This document shows, piece after piece, positions 25,995-36,200 of a DNA stretch of 38,234 bases. The stretch is taken from assembly GCA_021847065.1 (NCBI GenBank), contig JAJZVR010000005.1, positions 1 through 38,234 of the forward strand, in the 5' to 3' direction. The translations under genes were made by a program, and so were the position numbers. The stretch's first letter is position 1. The number at the start of each line of letters is the position of its first letter. The notes under the pieces were generated by a model that saw only the letters and a program-made list of their open reading frames with translations, was not told the DNA's origin and made no database searches. This DNA comes from Planctomycetota bacterium (GTDB taxonomy: Bacteria > Planctomycetota > Phycisphaerae > WQYP01).

Positions 25995-26843
25995 TTAATC
26001 ATTTACCGGTATGACAATTTGCGGTGAAGCCGGTTCGGGAATCAGTGCTTTATCCTCAATAGGCTTAACTGCGGTGCCTACCGCGAAGAATTCAATGACA
26101 TGCGGTTGCCAGTTATGCGACCCTTCATGCAACTGTACGCCCACTACGCCGTCCGCCCCGGACTCTTTGGCTTCATTCTGCATACGTTCCATGGCCAGTT
26201 CTCGCGCATCATACATGGCCTGGGTAAATTGGGTAATTTCCACATTCCGCCCGACGTTGCCCATCGCCTTAAATACGCCCTGGTGCGCAACATGATACAC
26301 GCACGATCCCATCACCATGGCCAATGGCCGATGCCCCGCCCGCAGGAGCATCCAGAAATCCTGCCCGGAGAGATCGGATGTAAACGGCATACCTTTCGGC
26401 CCTTTAAATCCGGGATGGCCGGCGCTGTGGGCGATGGCAGTGCCAATTGCCATGAATTCCAAAATATCGCTGTCCCAGCCCAAGCGTTTAACTTCCAGCC
26501 GCACGCCCACAACGCCATCGGCCATAAGTGTCAGCGCTTCTTGTTCCATGCGGGTCATGGCCAGTTCTCGGGCCTGATACATGGCTTGGGAAATCACATT
26601 TAATTCCTGATTTTGTCCCCAGGAACCATACTGAATGCCCACATGATAAATACATGAGCCTACCACCAGCCCCAGCGGTTCAAAGCCCGCTTCACGGACC
26701 ATCAGAAACTCGTTGACCGATAAATCTGATGTGAATATACCGCCGCTTTGCCCCGCTTCACGCAGGCCCTGCAAGCGTTCCAGTGCGTGTTTGGGCAGGC
26801 CGGCCAACGCCGGATTTGCTTGAGAGCTTGTTTCGTCCGCCAT
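25995..26843 (-). CDS. Two-domain YbjQ (UPF0145)-like protein
   Basis: This 282-residue protein contains the YbjQ-like fold twice. Each copy has an FTSDLS opening strand, a GSCIYH/GSCVYH segment, AMYQARELAMTRMEQEA or AMYDARELAMERMQNEA, and an ADGVVGVRLE or ADGVVGVQLH strand. The shared motifs make an internal tandem duplication clear. YbjQ proteins form oligomers; their role is not settled. The gene directly abuts the next upstream YbjQ gene (no gap) and precedes pspA by 41 bases, so the three are one transcript. A membrane-stress or heavy-metal-related role is inferred from the PspA neighbour. Confidence 0.83.
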   Translation of the reverse strand: MADETSSQANPALAGLPKHALERLQGLREAGQSGGIFTSDLSVNEFLMVREAGFEPLGLVVGSCIYHVGIQYGSWGQNQELNVISQAMYQARELAMTRMEQEALTLMADGVVGVRLEVKRLGWDSDILEFMAIGTAIAHSAGHPGFKGPKGMPFTSDLSGQDFWMLLRAGHRPLAMVMGSCVYHVAHQGVFKAMGNVGRNVEITQFTQAMYDARELAMERMQNEAKESGADGVVGVQLHEGSHNWQPHVIEFFAVGTAVKPIEDKALIPEPASPQIVIPVND

Positions 26844-27755
26844 TTAGATAATCTCCTTTTCGGTAGGCATTACCGGTGTCATTTTTCCATCACTTACGCT
26901 GAATACGGGTCTTAACCCCAACGATATATGGCGGCGTGGCTCATGGAGCACCGCCGTGCCGAAGGCGATATGCCGCCCGAGAAACCGCTGCCGCGGGTCT
27001 TGTTCGAGCGGTTCTCCACGTAACAATTCTGAAAATTGCACCCGGGCCAGAACACCGGTCCCCATTCGCGCTGCATCGGTAGCCAATTGGCTTAAAGCAG
27101 CGCGACGAACATCGGTCATAAAATCGGACAACTCACGCAATTCCTGATTCCACCATGAACCCTGACCGGCGGCATTTCTGTATGAATAATGCCAGTTATA
27201 GTGCGCACCAATGGCTAAACCAACCGGAAGAATGCCGGATTCCATCAAGCGGGCAAATTCAAGCGCGGACACCGTTGCGATCACCGGTACGCGCGGTGTG
27301 GCCAGGCCGGCAATGCGCACCGCCGTTCCGAGCACTGCATAATCCATCTGGTCTTCACCGGTACCTTCCATGCGGGTGGCGCTCATTTTGACATCCACCA
27401 CCGCATTGGCCCCCATTAACGTCGCCTCATGCTGCATACGATCGATGGCGGTATGCCAGCCGTCGTAATGTCCGCGTGTCCAGGAATAACCGTAGTGATA
27501 CCAGCAATTTCCGGATACCATCCCGAGAGGATGTATGCCATGCGATCTTTGAGACAACAACGCCCCCACCGATCCGGTGGAAACCCAAGGCAACTTTCCC
27601 GATTTTGTATCTGCGAGGCGCTGTTTGACGAAATCCGGCAGAGTCTGATTGGTTAATGCGGTTTCCCAAGCCTGATTACGAGCTAATTGTTCAGCCTGAT
27701 GCCGCTGCCGATCCGGATCTTGATTTTGTCCTAACACTCGTCCAAGCAGCGACAT
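26844..27755 (-). CDS. Second two-domain YbjQ-like protein
   Basis: This 303-residue protein has a charged N-terminal region (GQNQDPDRQRHQAEQLARN) and then two more YbjQ-like copies: WVSTGSVGALLS...GNCWYHYG...RMQHEATLMGANAVVDVKM, and TVSALEFARLMESG...GAHYNWHY...ATDAARMGTGVLARVQF. The second copy is more diverged and has a long insertion. Its stop is immediately followed by the start of the next YbjQ gene. SD AAAGGGA lies before ATG 27755. A promoter at 27831-27859 begins the transcript. It is the first gene of the YbjQ-YbjQ-PspA operon. Confidence 0.8.
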   Translation of the reverse strand: MSLLGRVLGQNQDPDRQRHQAEQLARNQAWETALTNQTLPDFVKQRLADTKSGKLPWVSTGSVGALLSQRSHGIHPLGMVSGNCWYHYGYSWTRGHYDGWHTAIDRMQHEATLMGANAVVDVKMSATRMEGTGEDQMDYAVLGTAVRIAGLATPRVPVIATVSALEFARLMESGILPVGLAIGAHYNWHYSYRNAAGQGSWWNQELRELSDFMTDVRRAALSQLATDAARMGTGVLARVQFSELLRGEPLEQDPRQRFLGRHIAFGTAVLHEPRRHISLGLRPVFSVSDGKMTPVMPTEKEII

Positions 27756-27830
27756 GGCAAATCCCTTTTAACAGGAACCGTGATAGTTTTCCGGTCTCTT
27801 TAAAGCACATGCAAGAAACCCTCTGATGGT

Positions 27831-27859
27831 TTTATAGCGATTAGCAGACCGGCTTGCAA
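27831..27859 (-). promoter_or_regulatory. Promoter of the YbjQ-PspA operon
   Basis: On the minus strand TTGCAA and TATAAA are separated by 17 bases and point toward the YbjQ genes, about 70 bases upstream of ATG 27755. It lies just past the stop of the preceding gene, so the operon has its own promoter. Confidence 0.6.
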
Positions 27860-27869
27860 GGCAAAATAT

Positions 27870-28256
27870 CTAATTCATCAAAAATTCGTGCAACAGCCCC
27901 TGAGCACCAGCTATACTGGCGGACATGGCTCCAAGTTCCTTGTTGAGACTGCTTAGCCAGTCCGGCAGTTGCAATTCCTCATTTTTCAGCACAATACCGC
28001 GCACCTCATTGCACCGGCTTAAATGCAGACCATGGCCGGAGTTGTCCAGCACAAACCGATTCGCTCCCAGATGAATGGTAATACCCACGACGTGCTGCGT
28101 TTTTGCAAACAGCGAGTCCTTCTTCCGATGCACTTCCACCTGTCCCGGAAGGGATTCTTCGAGTCGGATTGCAAACGCTTCCAGAAAAGATTTAATGTCC
28201 CGCTCCGCACGGCGCAAAAACGCCGCATGAAGATCAAATGCTCCAACTTCTTCCAT
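27870..28256 (-). CDS. Hypothetical protein (128 aa)
   Basis: The start is ATG 28256, with GAGGTG nine bases upstream; a GTG at 28268 would add four residues. The sequence begins with helix LHAAFLRRAERDIKSFLEAFAIRLEESL, has a beta-like centre (HVVGITIHLGANRFVLDNSG) and ends with helix WLSSLNKELGAMSASIAGAQ. No signal peptide or membrane segment. It lies 114 bases before the YbjQ operon on the same strand but ends before that operon's promoter, so co-transcription is uncertain. No family recognised. Confidence 0.65.
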   Translation of the reverse strand: MEEVGAFDLHAAFLRRAERDIKSFLEAFAIRLEESLPGQVEVHRKKDSLFAKTQHVVGITIHLGANRFVLDNSGHGLHLSRCNEVRGIVLKNEELQLPDWLSSLNKELGAMSASIAGAQGLLHEFLMN

Positions 28257-28410
28257 AAATATCCGCACCTCATTAAGCGTTTATACGATTCTCGGCACTT
28301 GGATTATAAACTCCTTGAGGCCGGCGCGACAATGGCAACTATTTAATTGTGCGCTGCAAAGGTAATCGGCCCCTGAGTCAAGACGCCATGATCATTCATG
28401 ACGCGACATG

Positions 28411-29229
28411 TCAGATTCGTCGCTGGCATTGGCCGCAAAAGACGGTTGTGCGGCCACTGATAACCTTGGAAATCAACTTGTTGCCGCAGCGCAAGCACGG
28501 CAAGCCCGCCCGGCCATAGACGCACAGACTTTGGGCGAATTGCCCCTTCTGTTGTGCGACGTTGCGATAATCACGCAAGGTGGTTCCACCCATGGTAATG
28601 GATTTGTTTAACACCGTGCGGATGGCCCCGGCAAGCGATACTTTGTGCTTCTCCCGGATATTTTCCAGCACCTGCAGTGGATGGAGGCGCGCCAGCCAAA
28701 GCGACTCATCAACATATATATTCCCCAATCCTGCTACTGTGCGCTGAGACAGCAAATTCGCCTTTAATCGGCCACGCATATTGCGCCACGCCGCAAAATG
28801 CGATGCAGTAACATCCAGGGCATCAACGCCCATTTTTCCGGTTATTTCTGATTTTTCCGCCAAAGCCCAACTGGAATAATGCCACAACCCTCCGAACCGA
28901 CGCGGGTCTTCCATCCGGAATTCAAAGCCAGTTGCCAGCCGCATCGAAAAGTGAGTGTGTGGCCGACGCGGCACGTCGGGCTTACAACAATCAATGCAAC
29001 CACTCATTCCGAGGTGAATCAGCAGCACCTGACCATCATCAAAAATACAAAAGAGCTTTTTGCCATGGCGAAGCGTCCGATGAATCTTCCGCCCGACCAA
29101 TGCAGAAACGGTTCCGACACCCGCGCGGATATAGCTTTTCCGTAGAACGGTTACACCAACAATGGCCACATTGAGCACGAATGGCTCAAGGGTGCGGCGA
29201 ACTTCCTGAACTTCTGGAAGCTCCGGCAT
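28411..29229 (-). CDS. mutM: Formamidopyrimidine-DNA glycosylase
   Basis: This 272-residue protein has the MutM signature. It starts with PELPEV (catalytic Pro2 and Glu3), has RHGKKLF with the conserved Lys near residue 57, HLGMSG, and ends with a zinc-finger of four Cys (CLRC ... CGQC). It removes oxidised purines such as 8-oxoguanine and cleaves the strand at the abasic site. The length is normal. It follows the response-regulator gene by 36 bases on the same strand. No sign of damage. Confidence 0.95.
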   Translation of the reverse strand: MPELPEVQEVRRTLEPFVLNVAIVGVTVLRKSYIRAGVGTVSALVGRKIHRTLRHGKKLFCIFDDGQVLLIHLGMSGCIDCCKPDVPRRPHTHFSMRLATGFEFRMEDPRRFGGLWHYSSWALAEKSEITGKMGVDALDVTASHFAAWRNMRGRLKANLLSQRTVAGLGNIYVDESLWLARLHPLQVLENIREKHKVSLAGAIRTVLNKSITMGGTTLRDYRNVAQQKGQFAQSLCVYGRAGLPCLRCGNKLISKVISGRTTVFCGQCQRRI

Positions 29230-29265
29230 AAGCAGGATCCAATTGCAGCGGCCTATGCAGCGGAA

Positions 29266-29667
29266 TTACGAAGCTGCCGGGGCCGGGTTTAGTAATTTGT
29301 CCATGGACATAATCAGCCGGTCAATGCGAAAGGGTTTGTTGATGTAATCATCAACGCCCAACGTTTCGGCATAGGTTTTATGACGCGTTCCCATATTGCC
29401 GGTAATCATGATAACAAACGGCTTGCTGCCTTTAGGTTTGCGGGCTTTGATCCGCTCTACCACCAGAAAGCCGCTGCGTTTGGGTAACATCATGTCCAGA
29501 ACAATAAGGTCCGGCTGGTCTTTCTCCGCCATTTCCACGGCTGTATTGCCATCTCCAGCGGAGATAACTTTGGCACCAGTCGTTGACAAGGCAGCTGTGA
29601 TGGTTGCCAGCACATCGGCATCATCATCCACAACCAGCACTATTTTATCCTTAAATTGTTCACTCAT
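29266..29667 (-). CDS. Single-domain CheY-like response regulator
   Basis: This 133-residue receiver domain has acidic pocket DDDAD (near residue 15), phospho-acceptor Asp in DLIVLDMMLPKRSG (about 56), ITGN in place of the usual TAxS, and Lys in INKPFR (about 109). No output domain follows. Start ATG 29667 is chosen because AAAGGA precedes it by seven bases; the longer ATG at 29673 is less likely. Its partner histidine kinase is not in the window. It could signal by protein contact; the downstream mutM may be co-transcribed by chance. Confidence 0.9.
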   Translation of the reverse strand: MSEQFKDKIVLVVDDDADVLATITAALSTTGAKVISAGDGNTAVEMAEKDQPDLIVLDMMLPKRSGFLVVERIKARKPKGSKPFVIMITGNMGTRHKTYAETLGVDDYINKPFRIDRLIMSMDKLLNPAPAAS

Positions 29668-29953
29668 AGTCAATCCTTTGCCGCAATGCGGACACTAATG
29701 ATTACCTTCACGAGTTCCAACTGACTATTCACCAGTCAGAGCCGCCTTCAAACCGTGGGATCTTGCATCGCCAAGCCCTTGGTTCAACCATATACCTTAT
29801 AGCCTGCACGCCGTCGCTGCAAGCGACTTTTTGTCCCCAATTTGCCCGGCGTTTTGGAGCAGGAGCCTCACACGCCCACGCGAATCATCCAATTCCGCGT
29901 TGCGCCTTGCTCCCGAGCTTTCAGACACCCTCATTATAGGCAGCAGGCAAGCT

Positions 29954-31240
29954 TCACGCCAAATTGCGAATAAGAGCATCGGCGAATTCACTGCATTTCA
30001 CCTCTTTAGCACCACTCATGAGCCGTGCAAAGTCATACGTCACAACTTTATCGCCGATGGTCCGTTCCAAACTCTTGACGATCGAATCTGCCGCTTCCTG
30101 CCACCCCAGATGCTCCAGCATCATCACACCTGAGAGTATGACGCTGCCGGGGTTAACCTTATCCTGATTGGCATATTTTGGCGCGGTTCCGTGGGTGGCT
30201 TCAAACACAGCATGGCCGGTATCACAGTTAATATTGCCCCCCGGTGCAATACCAATGCCACCCACCTGCGCCGCCAGAGCGTCACTTAAGTAATCGCCGT
30301 TGAGGTTCAATGTGGCAATAACATCAAATTCTTCAGGCCGCGTAAGTACCTGCTGAAGTGTAATATCCGCTATGGAATCTTTAATGACAATACCATTGGG
30401 CAGCTTGCACCAGGGGCCACCATCAATTTCAACGGCCCCAAATTTCTCCTTGGCCAGTTGATAGCCCCAGTCACGGAAGGCCCCTTCCGTGTATTTCATG
30501 ATGTTGCCCTTATGCACCAGCGTGACGCTTTTACGCTTATGGGCGATGGCATAATCAATGGCCGCCCCAATGAGCCGTTGCGAACCATCCTTGCTGACCG
30601 GTTTGATGCCCACGCCGGAAGTCGCCGGGAAACGGACTTTCTTAAATGTCTGGGGGAATTCAGCCTCAATGAATTTCAAAATTTTTTGAGCTTCCGGTGA
30701 ACCCGCGGCCCATTCGATACCGGCATAAATATCTTCGGTATTTTCACGGTAAATGACCATGTTAACGGCTTCAGGACGCTTTACCGGACTCGGCACACCG
30801 GCAAAATACCGCACGGGCCGCACGCATACGTATAAGTCCAACTGTTGCCGTAACGCCACATTTAAGGAACGTATTCCACCACCCACCGGCGTGGTCAGCG
30901 GCCCTTTAATACCCACGAGAAATTTGCGAAACGCATGAACAGTGTCATCAGGCAGCCACGCTTTGGCATCCCCGGCAGGCTCACCGGTTTTGAATTTCAG
31001 GAATGATTTCTCACCGGCGTAGACTTCCATCCAGGCAATTTTCCGTTTGCCCTTATAGGATTTTTCCACCGCTGCATCAAACACCCGCACGCTGGCCCGC
31101 CAGATATCCGGTCCGGTGCCGTCACCTTCAATAAATGGCAATATCGGATGATCTGGAACATGCAGCTTTTTGTCTGCTCCCATGGTAATGGCTTGCCCAT
31201 GCGCTGGAACCTGTACATTGGTAAATTCGCCGCTGCTCAT
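29954..31240 (-). CDS. icd: NADP-dependent isocitrate dehydrogenase
   Basis: This 428-residue protein matches the E. coli type closely. It has [19 protein letters not shown], which contains the serine that AceK phosphorylates, [13 protein letters not shown] with the catalytic Tyr, and [18 protein letters not shown] carrying the Lys-Tyr pair and Val that select NADP+. It converts isocitrate to 2-oxoglutarate, producing NADPH and CO2. AAGGTG lies about nine bases before ATG. No aceK is nearby, so phosphorylation control cannot be inferred. It stands alone, followed by a 280-base gap to the response regulator. Confidence 0.95.
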   Translation of the reverse strand: MSSGEFTNVQVPAHGQAITMGADKKLHVPDHPILPFIEGDGTGPDIWRASVRVFDAAVEKSYKGKRKIAWMEVYAGEKSFLKFKTGEPAGDAKAWLPDDTVHAFRKFLVGIKGPLTTPVGGGIRSLNVALRQQLDLYVCVRPVRYFAGVPSPVKRPEAVNMVIYRENTEDIYAGIEWAAGSPEAQKILKFIEAEFPQTFKKVRFPATSGVGIKPVSKDGSQRLIGAAIDYAIAHKRKSVTLVHKGNIMKYTEGAFRDWGYQLAKEKFGAVEIDGGPWCKLPNGIVIKDSIADITLQQVLTRPEEFDVIATLNLNGDYLSDALAAQVGGIGIAPGGNINCDTGHAVFEATHGTAPKYANQDKVNPGSVILSGVMMLEHLGWQEAADSIVKSLERTIGDKVVTYDFARLMSGAKEVKCSEFADALIRNLA

Positions 31241-31370
31241 AATAAAAACACCTTCTACAATCGTGAATCAATCACACATCAACCCGGTAGCTTAAAACAC
31301 AACGCCAGTCTTAACAAGTCCTTTACCGTCCGTGTCCGCTGACGAAATCGAGCCGGCCCATTTTGCCGCA

Positions 31371-32099
31371 TTACCGCACCGGCGGAATCGCTGATGCGTC
31401 CGCCTGTTTTTGCTGCAGCGCCTCAGCCGACAACAAATCCGCGTAATAGCGCCCGTCGCGTACCACGATCTGCCCCACTTGCGTACCCACTGGCTGCGAA
31501 AAAATCGGGCCAGCGTATACAAACGTATGAAATTCTCCATTTTCTCCACAGGGGTCTATGGTGGCCGGTAGATCAGCGAGCAACTCTGCATCAAAACTCC
31601 GCCCCGCAAATCCCGGCCCAACCTTGCCTTCTACGCAAGACAAATAGCCCTTGAAGCCCAGATTAATAATTTCCCGCGCCAGTTCGCTGGTCGGACGTTT
31701 CCACAGGGGAAATACCGCCCGCATACCGATCGCTGCGAGATTTTTTTCACGCCACGCTCGCAAGTCCTCAAGAAATAAATCTCCGAAGCCCCCCGTATCC
31801 ACGCCCTGCCGGATATATCGGCGCATCGCGTCGCCCATGATCTGCTCATAAACCGCATTGGTGCAGGGGTGGGAATTGTTTGATGGCAAATAAATTTTAT
31901 CCAGCCGAATGCCAATGGCCTGGGCCTGCAGCTCAAGCAATTCTTCCCGCATGCCATGGTGGCTGATGCGTTTATATTCTTCCGAAACCGTGGTAAGCAG
32001 TGCAACAACCTGATAGTCCGCACTGCGCGAAAGCTCATAGAGTGCCATCGCACAGTCTTTGCCGCCACTCCAGGATAAAACCACCGGTATTTTCGTCAC
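31371..32099 (-). CDS. PP-loop ATPase of the diphthine-ammonia ligase/COG2102 family
   Basis: This 242-residue protein is encoded from GTG 32099, chosen because a GGAG lies just upstream; a TTG at 32138 would add 13 residues. It carries the PP-loop SGGKDCAMAL near the start, the family's HHGMREELLELQAQAIGI segment, GDLFLEDLRAWRE, and DPCGENGEFHTFVYAGP at the C-terminus. Archaeal and eukaryotic relatives amidate diphthine on EF-2. Bacteria lack diphthamide, so the bacterial substrate is unknown. It is ATP-dependent. Confidence 0.8.
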   Translation of the reverse strand: MTKIPVVLSWSGGKDCAMALYELSRSADYQVVALLTTVSEEYKRISHHGMREELLELQAQAIGIRLDKIYLPSNNSHPCTNAVYEQIMGDAMRRYIRQGVDTGGFGDLFLEDLRAWREKNLAAIGMRAVFPLWKRPTSELAREIINLGFKGYLSCVEGKVGPGFAGRSFDAELLADLPATIDPCGENGEFHTFVYAGPIFSQPVGTQVGQIVVRDGRYYADLLSAEALQQKQADASAIPPVR

Positions 32100-32334
32100 G
32101 CCATCTCCGTTTTTTTTATATCGCCGAAAGCCACCCAAATCTAACGCCGCGTAAGCTCCAGCGATAAGTTCTCACGCGTTCGACTTTCTCCTGCTCTATT
32201 TTTTGCCGCAACAAAAAATGCCATCGAGCAGAAGCTTCCAAGTAGACCCCAAGTGAGCCGCGCTTGCAAGCAACAGCCACGATTCTTCCCCGGCCGGGGC
32301 CTGTGACAGTTTCTGCAGCGCAATGGCGATTGAG

Positions 32335-32616
32335 TTAATGGGGGGCGGCGGCGACCGCAGAGCAGCAAAGTTTTCGCGACATCGTCCCGCGCCGTCGGAT
32401 GAGCCAATCCGATGAGATGGATCCGCCCCGTGGAACCGCAAGACGCTGGCCCACACCAAAATTCATGGTGCGTTTAGCACGGGTAATAAAAAATGCTCCC
32501 ATTGTGTGCAGGCGATAAAGTCGGACGAAGTCGCAGTAACGCCGCGCCCCCATCGCCTGGAGGCAAGTGACGGTCTCGCGGAGACTCGAACGCATCGTGA
32601 GTTGGGCGAAGATCAT
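32335..32616 (-). pseudogene. IS4-family transposase remnant with an internal deletion
   Basis: The frame begins with IFAQLTMRSSLRETVTCLQA, the N-terminal signature of a large IS4-family group (FxQLTxRxSLRD). It then jumps directly to YCDFVRLYRLHTMGAFFITRAK, which in full proteins lies near the middle of the catalytic domain (DFxRLYxLHxxGAFFVTRAK). The intervening catalytic region is gone, and the downstream C-terminal part is not recognisable. The rest of the gene-free stretch 32100-32754 shows no other feature except a promoter near 32720. Terminal inverted repeats could not be identified. Confidence 0.6.
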
Positions 32617-32716
32617 GCATATTGAGCTTGTTCATTTCGCACCTTTTATCGTGTCACAACTACCTTGGTGCCGTAATCTGAGACATCTCGGAGGATATGA
32701 ATCCTAGCTATTCTAT

Positions 32717-32725
32717 GGTATACTC
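32717..32725 (+). promoter_or_regulatory. Extended -10 promoter
   Basis: TG (32717-32718), one base, then TATACT (32720-32725) form an extended -10 element about 30 bases upstream of the secreted-protein gene. No good -35 box is seen, which extended -10 promoters do not need. Confidence 0.45.
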
Positions 32726-32754
32726 AACAGCAGTTAAATGGAAACGGCGGAAAT

Positions 32755-33183
32755 ATGCACCGGTTAAGTAGACATTCTCCCGCGATCACGGCCATGTCTT
32801 GCCTTATGGCAATGTTATGGATGCCCGCGGCGCAGGGGCAGAATGCCGCGACAGTGCCGGGTCCGATCACCTGGATGGGGCGGCTTTTGGCGATTCCCGC
32901 GGCAACGCTACATGCATCAGCCAAACATCGCCGGACCGCCAGCGTTTCCGTCGCAGCAGGCCGTTTTTCCGCCCACTGGATGCCGCCCGGATTAAGTTTC
33001 TGGGCGGTGGCAACCGCTCAAGTGCTTCATGCGTGGCATCATGGTTGCCAGAACAGAACACACATTACCAGCCCCTCTCGTCCCGGCAATGAGCTGCGGG
33101 TGAACATGATAGCTGCCATTCTGCGGCCGCACGGCAGATTTATGCGCGTCTTTGCCGCCCGCCCACCACCATCCACGCTTTGA
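32755..33183 (+). CDS. Putative secreted protein (142 aa)
   Basis: This 142-residue protein opens with a signal peptide (RLSRHSPAITAMSCLMAMLW, Ala-X-Gly cleavage near AAQGQNA). The rest is rich in His, Arg and Pro with no recognisable domain. The extended -10 promoter and the signal peptide support a real gene, although the Shine-Dalgarno (GGCGG) is weak and a second frame overlaps. It lies upstream of secA with 79 bases between. Function unknown. Confidence 0.45.
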   Translation: MHRLSRHSPAITAMSCLMAMLWMPAAQGQNAATVPGPITWMGRLLAIPAATLHASAKHRRTASVSVAAGRFSAHWMPPGLSFWAVATAQVLHAWHHGCQNRTHITSPSRPGNELRVNMIAAILRPHGRFMRVFAARPPPSTL

Positions 33184-33262
33184 TTCATGAGCATGGTGTT
33201 CAGTTATTTTACCGGCACATTCGGGCATGTATTATCCCTATAAGCACAATTAAGAGGGTTTT

Positions 33263-36200
33263 ATGGTTACAGAGTTTCTAAATAAATCAATGACTAAAAT
33301 TTTCGGCTCGCGCAATGGTCGGCTGATTAAAGCCTATCGCCAGCGCGTGGAAGCGATTAACGCATTCGAACCGGCCATCCGCGTATTGACCGATGCGCAG
33401 ATGCGGGCCAAGGCGGACGAACTGCGGAAACGCATGGCTGATGGCGAAACCGACCTGGCACTTTTGCCGGAAGCTTTTGCGCTCATGCGGGAATCCATGG
33501 ATCGGAATATCGGTTTGCGCAATGCCTTTAACCCGGCATATTCTTTTGATGCCGGCAAGCTTACACCTGAAGCCTTGGCGCAATATCAGCAGGTCAAGGC
33601 CAAATGTGTCGGTGAGCATGACTGGCGGTTTGTGGAAATTCCCCCGGATCTGTATCAAGCCATCCGTGATGCGGTGCCCGATGCCCGACCCCCCTACCGC
33701 GCGCGGCCATTTGATGTGCAGCTTATCGGCGGCATGGTTTTATATGATGGAAAAATTGCGGAAATGGCCACCGGTGAAGGTAAAACCTTTGTGGCACCGC
33801 TGTCGTGTTTTCTCATGGGCCTTTCCGGCAAGCATTGCCATGTTGTGACGGTTAATGATTATCTGGTGCGGCGCGATGCGGCGTGGGTGGCACCGGCGTT
33901 TTTTGCACTGGGCATGTCGGTGGGGTATGTGCAATCCCACATGGACAATGAACCGCGACAAAAAGCCTATCAATGCACCGTGACATACGGCACCAACAGT
34001 GAATTCGGCTTTGATTATCTGCGCGATAACATGAAACAATCTCTGGCCGAACAGGTGCAAGGCCCCCTGGATTTTGCCATTGTGGATGAAGTGGACAGCG
34101 TGCTGATTGATGAAGCCCGCACGCCGCTGATTATCAGCGGGCCGGCCCATGATGATTCTCCGCGCTATCGGCAGGCCGATGAAGTAACCCGCAAACTTAT
34201 TGCGGCTCAAAAGCCATGGGACATGGCCAATGCGCGCGTGGAAGCACTTAAGCGGAAAATTAAAGGCTCTGAAGGCGATATGAAAAACGCGCGCGGAGAT
34301 GCCGCTAAAATCGCCACCATTCAGGCATCGATAGCCGAGGCGCAAAAAGAACTGGTGGTGGCGGAGGCGGAGTTGGCCAAGCAGGTGCAGCTGTATGAAG
34401 TGGAACTGGATCGCAAAACCGCACATTTGACGCATGAAGGTATCCGCAAGGCGCAGGAATTTGCGGGAGTCGGGTCGTTTTATGTTGGTGGCAACATGGA
34501 TTGGCCGCACCTGCTGGAGCAGGCATTGCGCGCCCATGTTGTGTATGAAATTGACAAAGATTATGTGGTGCAAAAAGGCGAAGTCATTATCGTTGATGAG
34601 TCCACAGGCCGTTTGATGGTGGGCCGCCAATGGAGCGACGGCCTGCATCAGGCGGTGGAAGCCAAGGAACGCGTTACGGTAAAACCCGAAACCCAAACCA
34701 TGGCCACCATTACTCTGCAAAACTTTTTCAAACTCTACAAGCGTATCGCGGGCATGACCGGTACCGCGATGACCGAATCTGAAGAGTTCGGAAAAATTTA
34801 TAAGCTGGAAGTGGTCACGATTCCCACCAACCGGCCCCTGACACGACAGGATTTTGAAGATCTCATTTTCATGAATGAAAATGCGAAATGGGCGGCAATT
34901 GTCGAGCAGATAAAAGAAGTGACAGAACGCGGACAGCCCGTGCTCGTGGGCACAACGAGTGTGGAAAAATCCGAGCGACTCTCACAAATCCTCACGCGGC
35001 AGCATGGCATAGAACATGAAGTGCTGAACGCTAAAAATCATGAACGTGAAGCGGAAATTATTGCGAAAGCCGGTACACAACAGGTCAACAAGCAGGGGCA
35101 AACCGTCGGACGTGTCACGATTGCCACGAATATGGCGGGGCGCGGTACGGATATTTCCCTGGCTCCGGGCGTGCTGGAGGCGGGCGGATTATTTGTGCTG
35201 GGCACGGAACGCCACGAATCGCGGCGAATTGACAACCAGCTTCGCGGGCGATCGGGCCGACAGGGCGATCCGGGCATGTCACGGTTTTTCTTAAGCCTGG
35301 AAGATGATCTCATGCGGCTGTTCGCCGGCGATTTTATGCTCAAGGCCCTGCAGAGCCTGGGCATGAAAGAAGACGAAGCTATTGAACACGGCATGGTTTC
35401 CAAGGCTGTAGCCCGAGCGCAAAAGAAAGTTGAGGAGCGCAATTTCGGTATCCGAAAAAACCTGCTGGAATATGATGAAGTCCGCAATTATCAGCGCAAT
35501 TTCTTTTACACGTCGCGGCAGGCGATTCTGGAAGGCCGGAATTTGCAGGAAATTATTTTTGACACCATCGGCGACTCAGTGCGCGATGCGGTGGCGCATT
35601 ATCTTGACAGAGATTATGTGGCGACATGTGTGGCGGAATGGGTGCGTTTGACGTTCAACACGGTCATTGATCCTCAGGATTTGCGGGATACGGAATTGGC
35701 GGTGCTGGAAATGACGATTAAGGATAAGGCCCGTGAAGACGCGCGCAGCAATATTCACAGCGCCATTTCAGAATTTATGGATCCCGATGCGCATCCGGAA
35801 GATTATGATTACGCGGGAATGTCCTCCTGGGCGATGAGTCAGTTCAAAGTACAGATCAGTCAGGCGCAGTTGAAGAAAATGCAACGCGATGAAATTATTG
35901 ACACGCTGGTGGAAAAGGCGCTTGATCTTATTGATCATAAAGACGTCAACCCGCTGGCCAAATATCTGGTGAAAGGCTATCCGCAGCAGCAGTTGGCGCA
36001 GTGGGCCAATGATAAATTTGAATTCAATATTCCAGTTGCGGATTTAACGGGAAAAACACAGGATCAGGCCATTGAATTGATTCTTAACAACGCCCGGAAG
36101 GCGTATCAACAGCGTGAAATAAGCTATCCGGTGGATTACGCGATGGAAGCGACAGCCGGTGCCGGAGGCATTGAAAATGTTTACGCCTCCGAACAATTGG

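Noticed and set aside
33740-34720. 326-codon minus-strand frame inside secA
   Set aside because: Long but antisense to a clear SecA gene; the composition is His/Phe/Ile-rich and unlike a real protein.
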